From: Thermatribacter sp048814795
GTDB taxonomy: Bacteria; Atribacterota; Atribacteria; Atribacterales; Thermatribacteraceae
Reading direction: 5' to 3'
NCBI GenBank assembly: GCA_048814795.1
Contig: CP184673.1
Span: 1,674,001 to 1,738,000 of the forward strand
Length of the DNA stretch: 64,000 nucleotides
Positions 34,757 to 44,093 of the stretch are shown piece by piece. Position numbers and translations under genes: made by a program. The notes under the pieces are model-generated. The model did no database searches. It had not been told where the DNA came from and was given only the letters and a program-made list of their open reading frames with translations. Each line of letters starts with the position of its first letter. The first letter of the stretch is position 1.

Positions 34757-36313
34757 CTAAATGAGTTCTTCTGCCTTTTCCAATAAGTAATGAAATTGCT
34801 CTAAAAAATCTTTCTTTTGGGGCGAGGGATTGTCTTCACCAAGCCACCAGAACCAGTCACTACCCTCTGCACGATAGATAAACTTCAAGGCTTCTTCTTT
34901 ATCCTGGATGCAACCTTTCTTTTTATCGAAAAGATTCCTCACTTCGGCCAGCCTCTCCCAGGCCCGGTTTTTCTCTGGATGACCGATCCAGGTAGTGAGT
35001 TTCCCATAAATCCAGGATCCAGAAACCAGTCTACTCAAACGAGGCAAGCAGGTCCGGCGGGAAAGGTATTCCTGAGGGGTAATAGTAACTAAATCTTTTT
35101 CAGAACTCAATCCTTCGTAAAGCAGAGAAAGAAAGGGAAGACCATTTTGCTCATAAAACTCCCAGGCGTTTTCTCCATCTAAAATTATACTCACTACATA
35201 TTCCCCTTCTCCAGGGAGGGAATCTTTTATCCTGTGTAAACGATTAATAAAGTCCTCAACTGCTTGCTGATAGGGCATTTTATGATATTCAAAACCTATC
35301 AAATCTGAAAGCAACCGATCCCTGAAAAATATAACCACTTCCTGTCCTTCTTCTCCTACAAGGTAAGGAGTATAAAGCCTCTCAGGGAACATAGGTACAC
35401 CGGCTTCATCACGTTTACAATCCTCGTTCAAAGAGAAAAACAAAACTTCCTCTCCAGTGGCTATCCAGCGAATTCCATTTTTACAAAAAACGGGGATTAT
35501 CTTTTCGCTCACTGCACCCTCTGAAGGCCACATACCACTGGGCTCCTTCTGCCAAAAGAGGCGGCAAAAATCCACGGCCATCTCAACTTGAGAAAAAGCA
35601 TCTTGGGGATAGGCAAAAGGGATCTCAGGTAAATTAATTTGAGGAGCCGTCTCCAAAGCTAAACTGTTGTCGTACAAAAGCGGCAATATCGGATGGTAAA
35701 AAGGAGAAACACTGATTTCGATCTGTTTTTTTCTCAAAAGTTCCAGATAAGGCAAAGCAAATTCCCGAGCGCACTTTTCGACAACTTCTAAAATTATCCC
35801 TTTATCTTCTTCGGTGTAGCTACGGCCTTTCTCATAGAGAGAAGAAAGCCAGGGATGTTCCTTGCGAAGCAAAGGATCAAACCACAAAAGCTGATAAAGA
35901 ACCTGCAAATCAAGAAAATCCTGTTTAGAAAACTCTGCTCTTTCTTCTGCCTTCCTCCTAAGCTCTGCAAAACGGGGCAAGTCCTGAACAACTTTTTCCG
36001 AAGCAACCAGAAAGAAAGTTTTCAAGATTTCCTCCTTAGCTTCCCTACCCAATCCCTCAGCTTCAAGCTCCATAAGCTCCAAAACTCGATCTTTCTTGCC
36101 TTCAGCATACATGTCTATCTGCTCAAGCAAAACAGGCGAGAAATTAAAAGTAGCCTTCACTTCTGGAAATTTGCTCAGCAAGCGAGGCATAAAAATATAA
36201 TCTTTAACAAGGTGAGTCCTAACCCACGGAAAAACAAAACTTCCTCGATCCTCGTTCCAGTAGAACGGCTGGTGCATATGCCATACAATGTTAATAAAGA
36301 GCTTTTTACTCAT
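34757..36313 (-). CDS. GH57 family alpha-glucan-active glycoside hydrolase
   Basis: A 518-residue GH57 protein without a signal peptide, so probably intracellular. N-terminal KLFINIVWHMHQPFYW carries the conserved His-Gln-Pro motif; FNFSPVLLEQIDMY follows. Motif 3, SGMWPSEGAVSEKI, supplies the presumed nucleophile Glu (about 256), and motif 4, ILDGENAWEFYEQ, the acid/base Asp (about 382). GH57 includes amylopullulanases, 4-alpha-glucanotransferases and branching enzymes; the sequence seen resembles the amylase/amylopullulanase subgroup. Neighbouring glgC genes suggest glycogen turnover. Confidence 0.88.
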   Translation of the reverse strand: MSKKLFINIVWHMHQPFYWNEDRGSFVFPWVRTHLVKDYIFMPRLLSKFPEVKATFNFSPVLLEQIDMYAEGKKDRVLELMELEAEGLGREAKEEILKTFFLVASEKVVQDLPRFAELRRKAEERAEFSKQDFLDLQVLYQLLWFDPLLRKEHPWLSSLYEKGRSYTEEDKGIILEVVEKCAREFALPYLELLRKKQIEISVSPFYHPILPLLYDNSLALETAPQINLPEIPFAYPQDAFSQVEMAVDFCRLFWQKEPSGMWPSEGAVSEKIIPVFCKNGIRWIATGEEVLFFSLNEDCKRDEAGVPMFPERLYTPYLVGEEGQEVVIFFRDRLLSDLIGFEYHKMPYQQAVEDFINRLHRIKDSLPGEGEYVVSIILDGENAWEFYEQNGLPFLSLLYEGLSSEKDLVTITPQEYLSRRTCLPRLSRLVSGSWIYGKLTTWIGHPEKNRAWERLAEVRNLFDKKKGCIQDKEEALKFIYRAEGSDWFWWLGEDNPSPQKKDFLEQFHYLLEKAEELI

Positions 36314-36815
36314 TATTTACCTCGCTTAAACGTATTATTTCAGCTTTTTGAATAATACCGTCCACTATTTCTATCACACCATAAGAAAAATAAGGAGCAA
36401 AAACCGTATCAGTGGGGCTTCCCGGGTTGAAATAAAGTATTTCCCCTATTACCTTTTTGAAAGGTTGGTGAGTGTGTCCAAAGATAATTACATCAGTAGG
36501 CACACCCTTGAACACTTCACTAACCCGCCTTTCTATTCCCCAAGGAGGACCCCAACCATGAACCAATCCTATTTTCTTACCCGCCACTTCGAAAATTTCT
36601 TCTTTTTTAAGTTTTGCTTTAACATCTGCTTTGTCCATATTGCCCTGCACAGCAAAAAGAGGAGCAAAAGAAAGTAATTCTTCCACCACCCAGTACTCAC
36701 AGATATCTCCCGCATGAACAATCAAGGAAGCTTCTTTCAACGCCAAAACCAGTTGTGGAGGCAATTTCTTCGCCCTTTCTGGAATATGAGTGTCCGAAAT
36801 AACCACAATCCTCAT
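36306..36815 (-). CDS. YfcE/MJ0936-type metallophosphoesterase
   Basis: A 169-residue calcineurin-like phosphoesterase of the small YfcE/MJ0936 class. Metal ligands appear in VVISDTHI (Asp, His), VHAGDI (Asp), VQGNMD (Asn), LVHGWG (His) and IFGHTHQP (two His). Such enzymes hydrolyse phosphodiesters in vitro; the physiological substrate is unknown. It overlaps the GH57 gene by 8 bases. Confidence 0.92.
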   Translation of the reverse strand: MRIVVISDTHIPERAKKLPPQLVLALKEASLIVHAGDICEYWVVEELLSFAPLFAVQGNMDKADVKAKLKKEEIFEVAGKKIGLVHGWGPPWGIERRVSEVFKGVPTDVIIFGHTHQPFKKVIGEILYFNPGSPTDTVFAPYFSYGVIEIVDGIIQKAEIIRLSEVNNE

Positions 36816-36834
36816 GGCTTTTTAAAAGCAGAAC

Positions 36835-37701
36835 TCACTTACCCTGAACCAGGCTTTCTGCTGCCTTAACCGTATTAGCCATGAGCATAGCTATAGTCAT
36901 AGGTCCCACTCCTCCAGGAACAGGAGTAATGTAAGAAGCAACTTTGCTGACTTCTTCAAAATCAACATCCCCAACCAGGTTTCCATCAACTCTGTTAATG
37001 CCCACATCGACCACAACAGCACCCTCCCTTACCATGTCCCCTTTAATCATTCGGGGAACACCACAAGCAGCTACCAGGATATCGGCGAGCAGTGTATATT
37101 CACGTAGATTTTTTGTCCTGGTATGACATATAGAAACAGTAGCATTGGCACCTTTTGCTTTCTGGACCAACATCATAGCCAAGGGCTTCCCTACTATATT
37201 ACTTCTTCCAACAATAACCACGTTCTTTCCCTCAAAATCTATCCCATACCTCAAAAGAAGTTCCTGCACACCCCAGGGAGTACAGGGCAAAAATAGAGGA
37301 TCGCCAATCAGAAGTCTACCCAGATTATAAGGATGAAAACCATCAACATCTTTACTGGGCGAAATGCTATACAGGATTTTGCGCTCATCAATGTGAGCGG
37401 GAAGGGGAAGCTGAACCAGGATACCGTGAACTTTCTGATTGGCATTAAGTTCTTCAATAAGTTTTAAAAGTTCATTTTCAGGGGTATCCTCCGGTAGATC
37501 GTATCTTAAAGAAGAAATTCCCAACTTGTGACAGGTTTTTTCCTTGTTACGAACATAGACCTGGCTTGCTGGATTATCCCCTACCAGAATCACTGCCAAA
37601 CCAGGATTTATTCCTCTCTTAGCAAGTTCATCGACTCTGCTTTTAACCTGCTCTTTAATTTCCTGGGCGACCTTTTTGCCATCCAGTATAACTGCACTCA
37701 A
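36835..37701 (-). CDS. folD: Methylenetetrahydrofolate dehydrogenase / cyclohydrolase
   Basis: Bifunctional FolD, 288 residues, oxidising methylene-THF to formyl-THF in one-carbon metabolism. The Tyr/Lys active site is visible in SQVYVRNKEKTCHKLGI (about 48-64), followed by HGILVQLPLPAHID, CTPWGVQELL, the NAD(P) loop GRSNIVGKPLAMML (about 165) and the C-terminal TPVPGGVGPMTIAMLM. Normal family length. TTG start 9 bases behind GGAGGT; it follows the PHP gene after 6 bases. Confidence 0.95.
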   Translation of the reverse strand: MSAVILDGKKVAQEIKEQVKSRVDELAKRGINPGLAVILVGDNPASQVYVRNKEKTCHKLGISSLRYDLPEDTPENELLKLIEELNANQKVHGILVQLPLPAHIDERKILYSISPSKDVDGFHPYNLGRLLIGDPLFLPCTPWGVQELLLRYGIDFEGKNVVIVGRSNIVGKPLAMMLVQKAKGANATVSICHTRTKNLREYTLLADILVAACGVPRMIKGDMVREGAVVVDVGINRVDGNLVGDVDFEEVSKVASYITPVPGGVGPMTIAMLMANTVKAAESLVQGK

Positions 37702-37707
37702 TTTTAA

Positions 37708-38430
37708 TTACCTCCTGGCCTTTATAGATTTTTCGAGAAAGGCTTGAAGCCTTTCTAAATCAGCATTAATTATTTTATCCTCCGGGAAATCAATCTCCTC
37801 AAGCATGGCTAATGCAAAACTGAAATCTCCAACTTCTTCACAAAAATGAGCATCACTTGAGAGAACAATTTTGCCTCCCCTTTTCATTACTTCAACAGCG
37901 ATAATCTGGCAATTTTCCAAACTCCCTTTCCTGCTTACCGAAAAAGAGCTGTTGTTAATCTCTATTATTTTATCATTGGAGACTGCTTCCTCAACAACTC
38001 TTTCATAATCTAATGGATAACGGGGGTTGCCAGGATGGGCTATTATGTTGACCAAAGGGTTGTTCAATACTTTTAAGAGAGCCTCTGTGTTGTCCTCTTT
38101 ACTGCCTCCCTTAAAAACCTGGGGGTGAAAAGCTGCTATAACATAATCAACTTTTCTTAAAACTCTTTCCTCTAAATCCAGATTGCCTTCAAAATCAATA
38201 ATATCCACCTCGACCCCAAAAAAAATCCTACAACCATCCACTTCCTGCGGAAAATGACCTCTTGCTTCAAAGTAAAGAGGGTTTGGACCACCCGGCATAC
38301 TGGGTCCATGATCGGCAATCCCCAAAATCTTTAAATTTTTCTTTTTGGCCACCTGGACAATTTCCATAACCGTGCTGTAAGCGTGTCCACTAGCCAGAGT
38401 ATGAACATGCAAATCTCCAACAATATTCAA
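37708..38430 (-). CDS. PHP-domain phosphatase, YcdX-like
   Basis: A 240-residue PHP-fold phosphoesterase. The metal motif DLHVHTLASGHA (HxH) opens the protein; IADHGPSMPG, FGVEVDI, IIAHPGNPRYPLD and LSSDAHFCEEVG supply the other His/Asp/Glu ligands of a trinuclear site. YcdX-type enzymes hydrolyse phosphomonoesters; the substrate is not known. TTG start nine bases behind GGGAG. Confidence 0.9.
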   Translation of the reverse strand: MNIVGDLHVHTLASGHAYSTVMEIVQVAKKKNLKILGIADHGPSMPGGPNPLYFEARGHFPQEVDGCRIFFGVEVDIIDFEGNLDLEERVLRKVDYVIAAFHPQVFKGGSKEDNTEALLKVLNNPLVNIIAHPGNPRYPLDYERVVEEAVSNDKIIEINNSSFSVSRKGSLENCQIIAVEVMKRGGKIVLSSDAHFCEEVGDFSFALAMLEEIDFPEDKIINADLERLQAFLEKSIKARR

Positions 38431-38444
38431 CTGCCATCACTCCC

Positions 38445-39668
38445 TTATCGGCCACCTTGAAGATGCTGCCAGAAATTACGGCACCAAAAAGATGGGTGTG
38501 GCTCTTCTAAGAGATTAACTCCGTTCAGAAAACCCAAATAACAGGCAAGGTCTTGCAAAAAAGAACCCAAAATTCCAGCACTGAAAAAAGGTTTTCCCTC
38601 AACAAACAAGCAAGCGTAAGGAATGCTTTTTTCGAGAAGAAGTTCCTCCAGAGAAGCAAAAAGTGCACCTTTAATAAGGTGATAAGTTCTACGATGGAGG
38701 GGAGAAAAAGTACTTTCCCAAAAGAGAGAGCCTTTGAATTTATTTGGAAACTTTATCTGTAAATCAAATCCAGAGTCGGTATTTTCCCTCTTTATGAAGA
38801 AAACCAGACACCTGTTACCTCTATCTATCGCTTCCAGAAAAGTTTCTCCAAACTGCTGCACATCACTAATTTGAAGAAAAAAGCTCTTTTCTCCCCAGCT
38901 AATTTTCTCAAAAAGCGGCCTAAGTCCGCTCACCAGGTTAAAAGAAAAGCTGTCTTCTGCTATAAAGAAAATTCGATAGTTATTTTTAAGAAAAGAGTGC
39001 AAGACCAAAGCACAAAAAATGGTTACCTCTTTTCCTGCTTCCTGCATCCACCAGAAACCTTCCTCCAGTTCATGCACATTCATTTTCAATCCAGCACAGC
39101 AAAGAGGAATATACAAAAACTCGCTATAGTGCCAGAAGGAGCCTTGCTCCAACTTGGCAGGGAAAAAAGGGCAAAATGCTAAACGAGCTATTTCCGCAAA
39201 AATACCACGTTCTACACCAACAAAAGCCTTTTCCCACTCATTAAAGAAAAAAACAAAAGGTAACAACTTAAACTCGTCGTTTTTTCGCCCCAAAAAGACT
39301 ATTAAAACTGATTCACCATTAAAGCTTTCTCTAAATTTAAACAGCAAATCTTCTTGAGTATCATCAAAGATTAAAAAACGCCCTGGAAGTTCTGGGCCCC
39401 CCAATTCCAGAAAGCTTTTGATCCACTCAGCTACTTCTCTTCTGCTGAAGAAAAGAACACGATCAAAACTCTCACTAATCACCCTGCAAAAATTGAATAA
39501 GGGCTCAAAATCCTTTTCTCTCTCCAGGAAAGAAGCAGGATGAACTTTCTGAAAAGCAATAATGTCTTCTTTTCTAATCTCTTTCTTCCAGGAATAAGAA
39601 TCGCTACCCCAAATTGTTATGCTGCCTTTTTTAGTGCTTTTTTTGACTAATTGCCTTCCATAAACCAT
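38445..39668 (-). CDS. Degenerate phosphoglucose-isomerase-like (SIS fold) protein
   Basis: About 407 residues, no close family recognised. The order of segments follows glucose-6-phosphate isomerase: FDRVLFFSRREVAEWIKSFL in place of the first SIS strand and glycine loop, PGRFLIFDDTQEDLLFKF for the NN-D strand, and SVLIVFLGRKNDEFKLLP where SKSGTT should be. Later segments are FLYIPLCCAGLKMNVHELEEG (lPLalaGid..ELleG), LQISDVQQFGETFLEAIDRG and ILGSFLQDLACYLGFLNGVN with NLLEEP for the NPFDQP end. The sugar-phosphate binding motifs are absent, so isomerase activity is unlikely. Start uncertain (ATG 39668 or TTG 39683, neither with a good binding site). It overlaps the cimA end and precedes the PHP gene. 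Function unknown. Confidence 0.5.
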   Translation of the reverse strand: MVYGRQLVKKSTKKGSITIWGSDSYSWKKEIRKEDIIAFQKVHPASFLEREKDFEPLFNFCRVISESFDRVLFFSRREVAEWIKSFLELGGPELPGRFLIFDDTQEDLLFKFRESFNGESVLIVFLGRKNDEFKLLPFVFFFNEWEKAFVGVERGIFAEIARLAFCPFFPAKLEQGSFWHYSEFLYIPLCCAGLKMNVHELEEGFWWMQEAGKEVTIFCALVLHSFLKNNYRIFFIAEDSFSFNLVSGLRPLFEKISWGEKSFFLQISDVQQFGETFLEAIDRGNRCLVFFIKRENTDSGFDLQIKFPNKFKGSLFWESTFSPLHRRTYHLIKGALFASLEELLLEKSIPYACLFVEGKPFFSAGILGSFLQDLACYLGFLNGVNLLEEPHPSFWCRNFWQHLQGGR

Positions 39669-41217
39669 ATTTAATGCTATCAATTAATGCATTCCAACTT
39701 GCCTCAATAATGTTAGTCGAAACACCCACTGTACCCCACTCTTTTTCCCCATCTGAGGTTTGAATGAGGACTCTTATCTTAGCAGCCGTACCTTCCTTTT
39801 CATTCAGCACTCTCACTTTATAGTCAGTAAGCTTCATTCTTTCAAGATGTGGGAAATATTGCTTCAGAGCTTTTCTCAAGGCATTATCAAGGGCATGCAC
39901 TGGTCCATCTCCTTCAGCCACAGTATGAGCTATCTCATCTTCAACTTCTAACTTTACAGTAGCCTCGGTAACGGTTTCTCCCTCTTCACGCTTCTCTACA
40001 ATAACTCGAAAGCCTTTGGTACTGAAAAGATCAATATCTTCACCAAGCGTATTTCTTAAAAGGATTTCAAAAGAAGCATCTGCTCCTTCATACTGGTAAC
40101 CATAGTTTTCAGCTTCTTTTATTTTCTGAACTAACTCGAAAAGCCTGGGATCCTGAGGATCTATCTCGATTCCCATTTCTTTGGCTCTATGGATTACATT
40201 ACTCCTTCCTGCCTGCTCAGAAACCAAAATCTTACGACGATTACCAACGCTCTCTGGAGGAATATGTTCATAAGTTCGTGGATTCCTTAGCATTGCGCTG
40301 GCATGAATACCACCTTTATGAGCAAAAGCACTCTTACCAACATAAGGATCATAATCATTTGGTTTCAGGTTAGCTATTTCATAAACAAAGTGAGCGACTT
40401 CCGTTAACTTTCGCAGGTTTTCATCATCCAGAGCGCGGTAACCCATTTTTAACTGTAAATTGGGCAATACTGTGCAAAGATTGGCGTTACCACAGCGCTC
40501 TCCCAAACCGTTAATAGTACCCTGGACGTGCAATGCTCCCTTCCTCACTGCAACTAATGTATTGGCAACCGCCACTCCGCTATCGTTGTGAGCATGAATT
40601 CCTAAAACCACTTGAGAACCACCAAAATAATTCCATACTCTATCAATAATTTCTTCTACCTCAAAAGGGAGAGCCCCTCCATTGGTGTCACAGAGAACCA
40701 GTGCTTTCGCCCCAGCTTCCCAGGCTACTTTCAAAGTTTTAAGAGCATATTCTGGATCATCTTTAAAACCGTCAAAAAAGTGCTCTGCATCATAGAAAAC
40801 TTCCAAACCCCTACCAGATAAGTAGCTCACCGTATCATCTATCATTCTCAAGTTTTCTTCAAGAGTAGTCTTCAGGGCTTCTCGCACATGTAAAGTCCAG
40901 GATTTTCCAAAAACAGCAACAACTGGAGTTTCCGCCTCCAAAAGCAACCTGACATTTCTATCCTCTTCAACTTTCACATTAGCCTTCCGAGTGCTTCCAA
41001 AGGCGCTTATCTTTGCTTTACTCAGGGAAATCTTCTTAACTTCCTTAAAAAAAGAGGCGTCTTTGGGGTTAGAACCAGGCCATCCCCCTTCAATATAATG
41101 GACACCAAGCTCGTCAAGCTTTTTAGCTATTTGAAGTTTATCATAAACCGAGAAATTAATTCCTTCACCCTGCGAACCATCTCTCAAGGTAGTGTCATAA
41201 ATCTCGACCTTTTGCAT
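39631..41217 (-). CDS. cimA: (R)-citramalate synthase
   Basis: A 528-residue CimA/isopropylmalate-synthase family enzyme condensing pyruvate and acetyl-CoA to citramalate, the threonine-independent route to isoleucine. The start VEIYDTTLRDGSQGEGINFS, metal site LGIHAHNDSGVAVANTL (HxH), GTINGLGERCGNANL and a C-terminal allosteric domain (from about 400, KVRVLNEKEGTAAKIRVLIQ) match the CimA (TIGR00977) class rather than LeuA. ATG start right behind GGAGGTGA; it overlaps the upstream HAD gene by 34 bases. Confidence 0.93.
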   Translation of the reverse strand: MQKVEIYDTTLRDGSQGEGINFSVYDKLQIAKKLDELGVHYIEGGWPGSNPKDASFFKEVKKISLSKAKISAFGSTRKANVKVEEDRNVRLLLEAETPVVAVFGKSWTLHVREALKTTLEENLRMIDDTVSYLSGRGLEVFYDAEHFFDGFKDDPEYALKTLKVAWEAGAKALVLCDTNGGALPFEVEEIIDRVWNYFGGSQVVLGIHAHNDSGVAVANTLVAVRKGALHVQGTINGLGERCGNANLCTVLPNLQLKMGYRALDDENLRKLTEVAHFVYEIANLKPNDYDPYVGKSAFAHKGGIHASAMLRNPRTYEHIPPESVGNRRKILVSEQAGRSNVIHRAKEMGIEIDPQDPRLFELVQKIKEAENYGYQYEGADASFEILLRNTLGEDIDLFSTKGFRVIVEKREEGETVTEATVKLEVEDEIAHTVAEGDGPVHALDNALRKALKQYFPHLERMKLTDYKVRVLNEKEGTAAKIRVLIQTSDGEKEWGTVGVSTNIIEASWNALIDSIKYGLWKAISQKKH

Positions 41218-42023
41218 GAGGCATCACCTCCCAAAAGCAAATCTTTTAATTCCAGGAGATTTTCCACCACCAAATCCGGTTGATAATCTGAATTCCTTAA
41301 ATCTTCCTTAGTAGACACACCCGTTAGCACCAAAATCGAGAACAAGCCAAATCTTTTACCCAAAGCAATATCAGTATCCAAGCGATCACCTATGAGAGCA
41401 GTTTCTTCCTTCCTGAAACCAGTAGTTGCAAATACAAAGTCCATTATAAGCGAAGAAGGTTTTCCTACTATCAAGGCCCTTTGGCCAGAACAGGTTTCAA
41501 TAGCAGAAATCATAGCACCACAACCCGGAAGAAGACCCTTGCCGGTGGGATAGGTAGGATCTGGATTGGTACCTATCAATTGAGCGCCTCCAGTCAGAAA
41601 ACGCAGAGCAGAACTCATTTTTGAAAAGCTAAACCTTCTATCCATTCCCACCACGACAAAATCTACTTTCCCCCTAACGTTGCCAGCAACCACCTTTAAG
41701 CCACAACGTTTAATTTCCTCACGAAGGCCCTCTTCTCCTATCACATAAACCCTGCTTTGAGGAAACCTCTGCTCCAGATATTTTGCAGTAACAAAAGCTG
41801 AGCTAAAAACCTCTTCCGGGGAAGCATCAACCCCCATTCTCTGAAGCTTTTCGGCATATTTCTCTCTGGTCAAAAAAGTGTTGTTAGAAAGAAAAATTAC
41901 CTTGTAACCTTTCTCTTTAAGGAAATTTGCAAACTTAATGTTTTCTATGATGGGCTTATCGAGAAGATACAGAACACCATCGAGGTCAAATATAAAATTT
42001 TTAAAAGTATAAAGCAAGCCCAT
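41184..42023 (-). CDS. NagD-type HAD phosphatase
   Basis: HAD superfamily IIA hydrolase, about 279 residues. The nucleophile motif is FIFDLDGVLYL (DxD), with the second motif VIFLSNNTFLTREKYAEKL, a C2 cap (VVVGMDRRFSFSKMSSAL; GTNPDPTYPTGKGLLPG) and the final Asp pair in LIGDRLDTDIALGKRFG. The family includes p-nitrophenyl phosphatase, phosphoglycolate phosphatase and NMP phosphatase; substrate cannot be set from sequence. Start at ATG 42023, 10 bases behind GGGGGA. A possible promoter precedes it. Confidence 0.9.
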   Translation of the reverse strand: MGLLYTFKNFIFDLDGVLYLLDKPIIENIKFANFLKEKGYKVIFLSNNTFLTREKYAEKLQRMGVDASPEEVFSSAFVTAKYLEQRFPQSRVYVIGEEGLREEIKRCGLKVVAGNVRGKVDFVVVGMDRRFSFSKMSSALRFLTGGAQLIGTNPDPTYPTGKGLLPGCGAMISAIETCSGQRALIVGKPSSLIMDFVFATTGFRKEETALIGDRLDTDIALGKRFGLFSILVLTGVSTKEDLRNSDYQPDLVVENLLELKDLLLGGDASCKRSRFMTLP

Positions 42024-42068
42024 AATCGACAAATCCCCCAAAAGAAAATAAGTCCAGGTCAAAGTATT

Positions 42069-42096
42069 ATAATACATAATTCCAGCTTTGTGGCAA
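42069..42096 (-). promoter_or_regulatory. Possible promoter for the HAD-cimA gene string
   Basis: Minus strand TTGCCA (42091-42096), 16 bases, TATTAT (42069-42074); an overlapping TATAAT at 42066-42071 would give a 19-base spacer. It sits in the gap between the SorC-type gene and the HAD gene. Confidence 0.4.
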
Positions 42097-42142
42097 AAAG
42101 GGAAGCAGATTCAGAAGTAAAGAGTAAGAAAAAGCGGAGTTA

Positions 42143-43102
42143 TTAATGTTCCAAAAGCCACTTACCTGTAATTTCGTCAACTACCAGCGTGGTTATCCAC
42201 CGTCCCCTTAAGGCTCCAAGAATAGCTTCCTTCTTTTCCTTACCTCCGGCGATGGCTATGACTTTTCTGTTGCCTTCCCTTAACTTCTCAAGCCTTACTG
42301 CAATTCTTCTTGCATTAAAGGAAACATCAAGTAAATTTCCTCTGATATCAAAAAAGCTACCACATATCCCTCCTACTGCTCCCTTTTCGGTAAGCTCTCT
42401 GATCTCTTCCTCTTTCAAATCACCCGTTTCTATAAGAAGGCTGGTTTCGTTTCTTATTCCACCAATACCTACCAAAGCAATATCTACCTCTTCGGCCATC
42501 TTGAGGGTGTCCTTTACTCCCGCTTCCTTTAAAAAGGCTTCCCTAATCGCGCTACTTCCCGCAAAAGCAGGAGCAAAAAGATAAATAGCCTCCCCATCCA
42601 GTCTGTCAGCAAAATTTTTCAAAAGTTCGATGGCCAGAGTTTTCCACTTCACCCCCCCATATGCACCCATCATCTGAATCACTTTTACTCCCGGAAGCTG
42701 CAACTTTGGAAGATAGCCTATAACCTCATAAAGAGTCCTTCCATAGGCTACTCCAACACTCACATAAGGAACCAGCTTCTTTTTTATATAATCAGCTCCA
42801 GCTTGAGCAACAGCCTTAATGACATTTTCAGGGGCTTCGCTATAAACCCTGGCCACCACCACATCTTCGAGGGAATATTTTTCCTTGAGCTTTTGGGCCA
42901 ACGCCTGATCAGCTTCCGCTGGTCTTCTTATCTTTATCTCGACCAAGCCCAGTTCCCTGGCTTTCTTGATTAAACGAAAAGCTTTTTGACGAGAAACTCC
43001 CAAAATTTTGGCTATTTCACTTTGATTAAGGCCCGAAATATAATACAGCTCAGCAGCCTTAACCATTGCTTCCAGTTCGTCAAACCTGATTTCTCTCTTC
43101 AA
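42143..43102 (-). CDS. SorC/DeoR-family sugar-responsive transcriptional regulator
   Basis: A protein of about 319 residues with an N-terminal helix-turn-helix (LNQSEIAKILGVSRQKAFRLIKKARELGLV, about residues 25-55) and a SorC-type sugar-phosphate-binding domain (VGVAYGRTLYEVIGYLP; VKVIQMMGAYGG; LVGIGGI; GAVGGICGSFFDIRG). Members act as repressors or activators of sugar and polyol operons, with a phosphorylated sugar as effector. It is the last gene of the sugar locus, which it probably controls. I place the start at TTG 43102 behind GAGGAAGAG; TTG 43123 is possible. The 20-bp palindrome at 57850 is a candidate target. Confidence 0.9.
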   Translation of the reverse strand: MKREIRFDELEAMVKAAELYYISGLNQSEIAKILGVSRQKAFRLIKKARELGLVEIKIRRPAEADQALAQKLKEKYSLEDVVVARVYSEAPENVIKAVAQAGADYIKKKLVPYVSVGVAYGRTLYEVIGYLPKLQLPGVKVIQMMGAYGGVKWKTLAIELLKNFADRLDGEAIYLFAPAFAGSSAIREAFLKEAGVKDTLKMAEEVDIALVGIGGIRNETSLLIETGDLKEEEIRELTEKGAVGGICGSFFDIRGNLLDVSFNARRIAVRLEKLREGNRKVIAIAGGKEKKEAILGALRGRWITTLVVDEITGKWLLEH

Positions 43103-43141
43103 AGTCTCTTCCTCACTTGTCAAAAATTGTTAATCATCGGG

Positions 43142-44041
43142 TCAAAGAATTTTCTGAATGGCTTCCCGGAGGTTATCCGCTTCTTCCTTAGACAAAGGCA
43201 AAAGAGGGCGACGAGGATAAAGACCTTCAAACCCAAACTTATCCATAGCGGCCTTAACACCAGCCACACCAAAACTTCCTGAAACCAAACTATTTAATTT
43301 CATAATCTTGCGGTGCAAAGTAATTCCTGCTTCAAGGTCTTTATTAACAGCAAGCTCGTACAACTGACAGCATAAATCTGGAAACACGTTGGCCAGCGAT
43401 AAAACTCCTCCCACACCTCCAAGCATTACAGCCGGGAAGAAAAAGCTGGCCGAGCCCGCCAAAACCCAGAAGTCCTTGTTCTGGGTGGATAAAATGTAAG
43501 AATCATAATTGCCCTTGGAAGTGTCTTTTATGCCAAAAATATTAGGATGCTCACTCACCCTGGCAATAACCTTTGTAGAAAGGCACAGGCCATTAGCCAC
43601 CGAAGGGTTATTATACAGAAGAACTGGCCTGTCTATCGCCTCTGCAACCTCAGTAAAATAGCTAATCAACATTTCATCTGTCATGCGCTTAGCAAAGAAA
43701 GAAGGAGGCATAAGACTTATAAAATCAACATCCAAACTACATAGTTTCCTAGCTAACTTAATACTTTCAAAAGTTGACTCACAGCTTGCTCCAGCAATCA
43801 CTACTTTATCTTTACCCGAGACTGTCTTCTTTACTACTTCTACAACTTTTAATTTTTCTTCAAAAGTCAGACTTCTAAACTCGCCATTAGTACCCAGAAC
43901 AAAATATCCCCTTAACTTAGTTTCATTGAGTTTAGCAATATTTCTTTGCAAAGCCTCAAAAACAATTTCCCCTTCTCTATTAAAAGGAGTTACTATGGGA
44001 GCAAAAACTCCTGAAAGTTTACTTTTAATCTCCAAAGACAA
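43142..44041 (-). CDS. DapA-family aldolase (2-keto-3-deoxy acid aldolase or related)
   Basis: Dihydrodipicolinate synthase/N-acetylneuraminate lyase family, about 299 residues. TIM-barrel landmarks: SGVFAPIVTPFNREGEI, the phosphate/carboxylate loop GTNGEF (family TNGE/TTGE), YNNPSVANG (Tyr) and the Schiff-base Lys in FGIKDTSKGNYD (about 165). The catabolic setting (kinase, aldehyde dehydrogenase, sugar transporter) favours a catabolic aldolase splitting a keto-deoxy acid to pyruvate and an aldehyde over lysine synthesis. Start at TTG 44041, eight bases behind AGAGGAG. Confidence 0.85.
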   Translation of the reverse strand: MSLEIKSKLSGVFAPIVTPFNREGEIVFEALQRNIAKLNETKLRGYFVLGTNGEFRSLTFEEKLKVVEVVKKTVSGKDKVVIAGASCESTFESIKLARKLCSLDVDFISLMPPSFFAKRMTDEMLISYFTEVAEAIDRPVLLYNNPSVANGLCLSTKVIARVSEHPNIFGIKDTSKGNYDSYILSTQNKDFWVLAGSASFFFPAVMLGGVGGVLSLANVFPDLCCQLYELAVNKDLEAGITLHRKIMKLNSLVSGSFGVAGVKAAMDKFGFEGLYPRRPLLPLSKEEADNLREAIQKIL

Positions 44042-44093
44042 GTTACTCACTCCTCTTCTGCTAAAAATTTTAATCAAAGCTTAAGATATAAAT

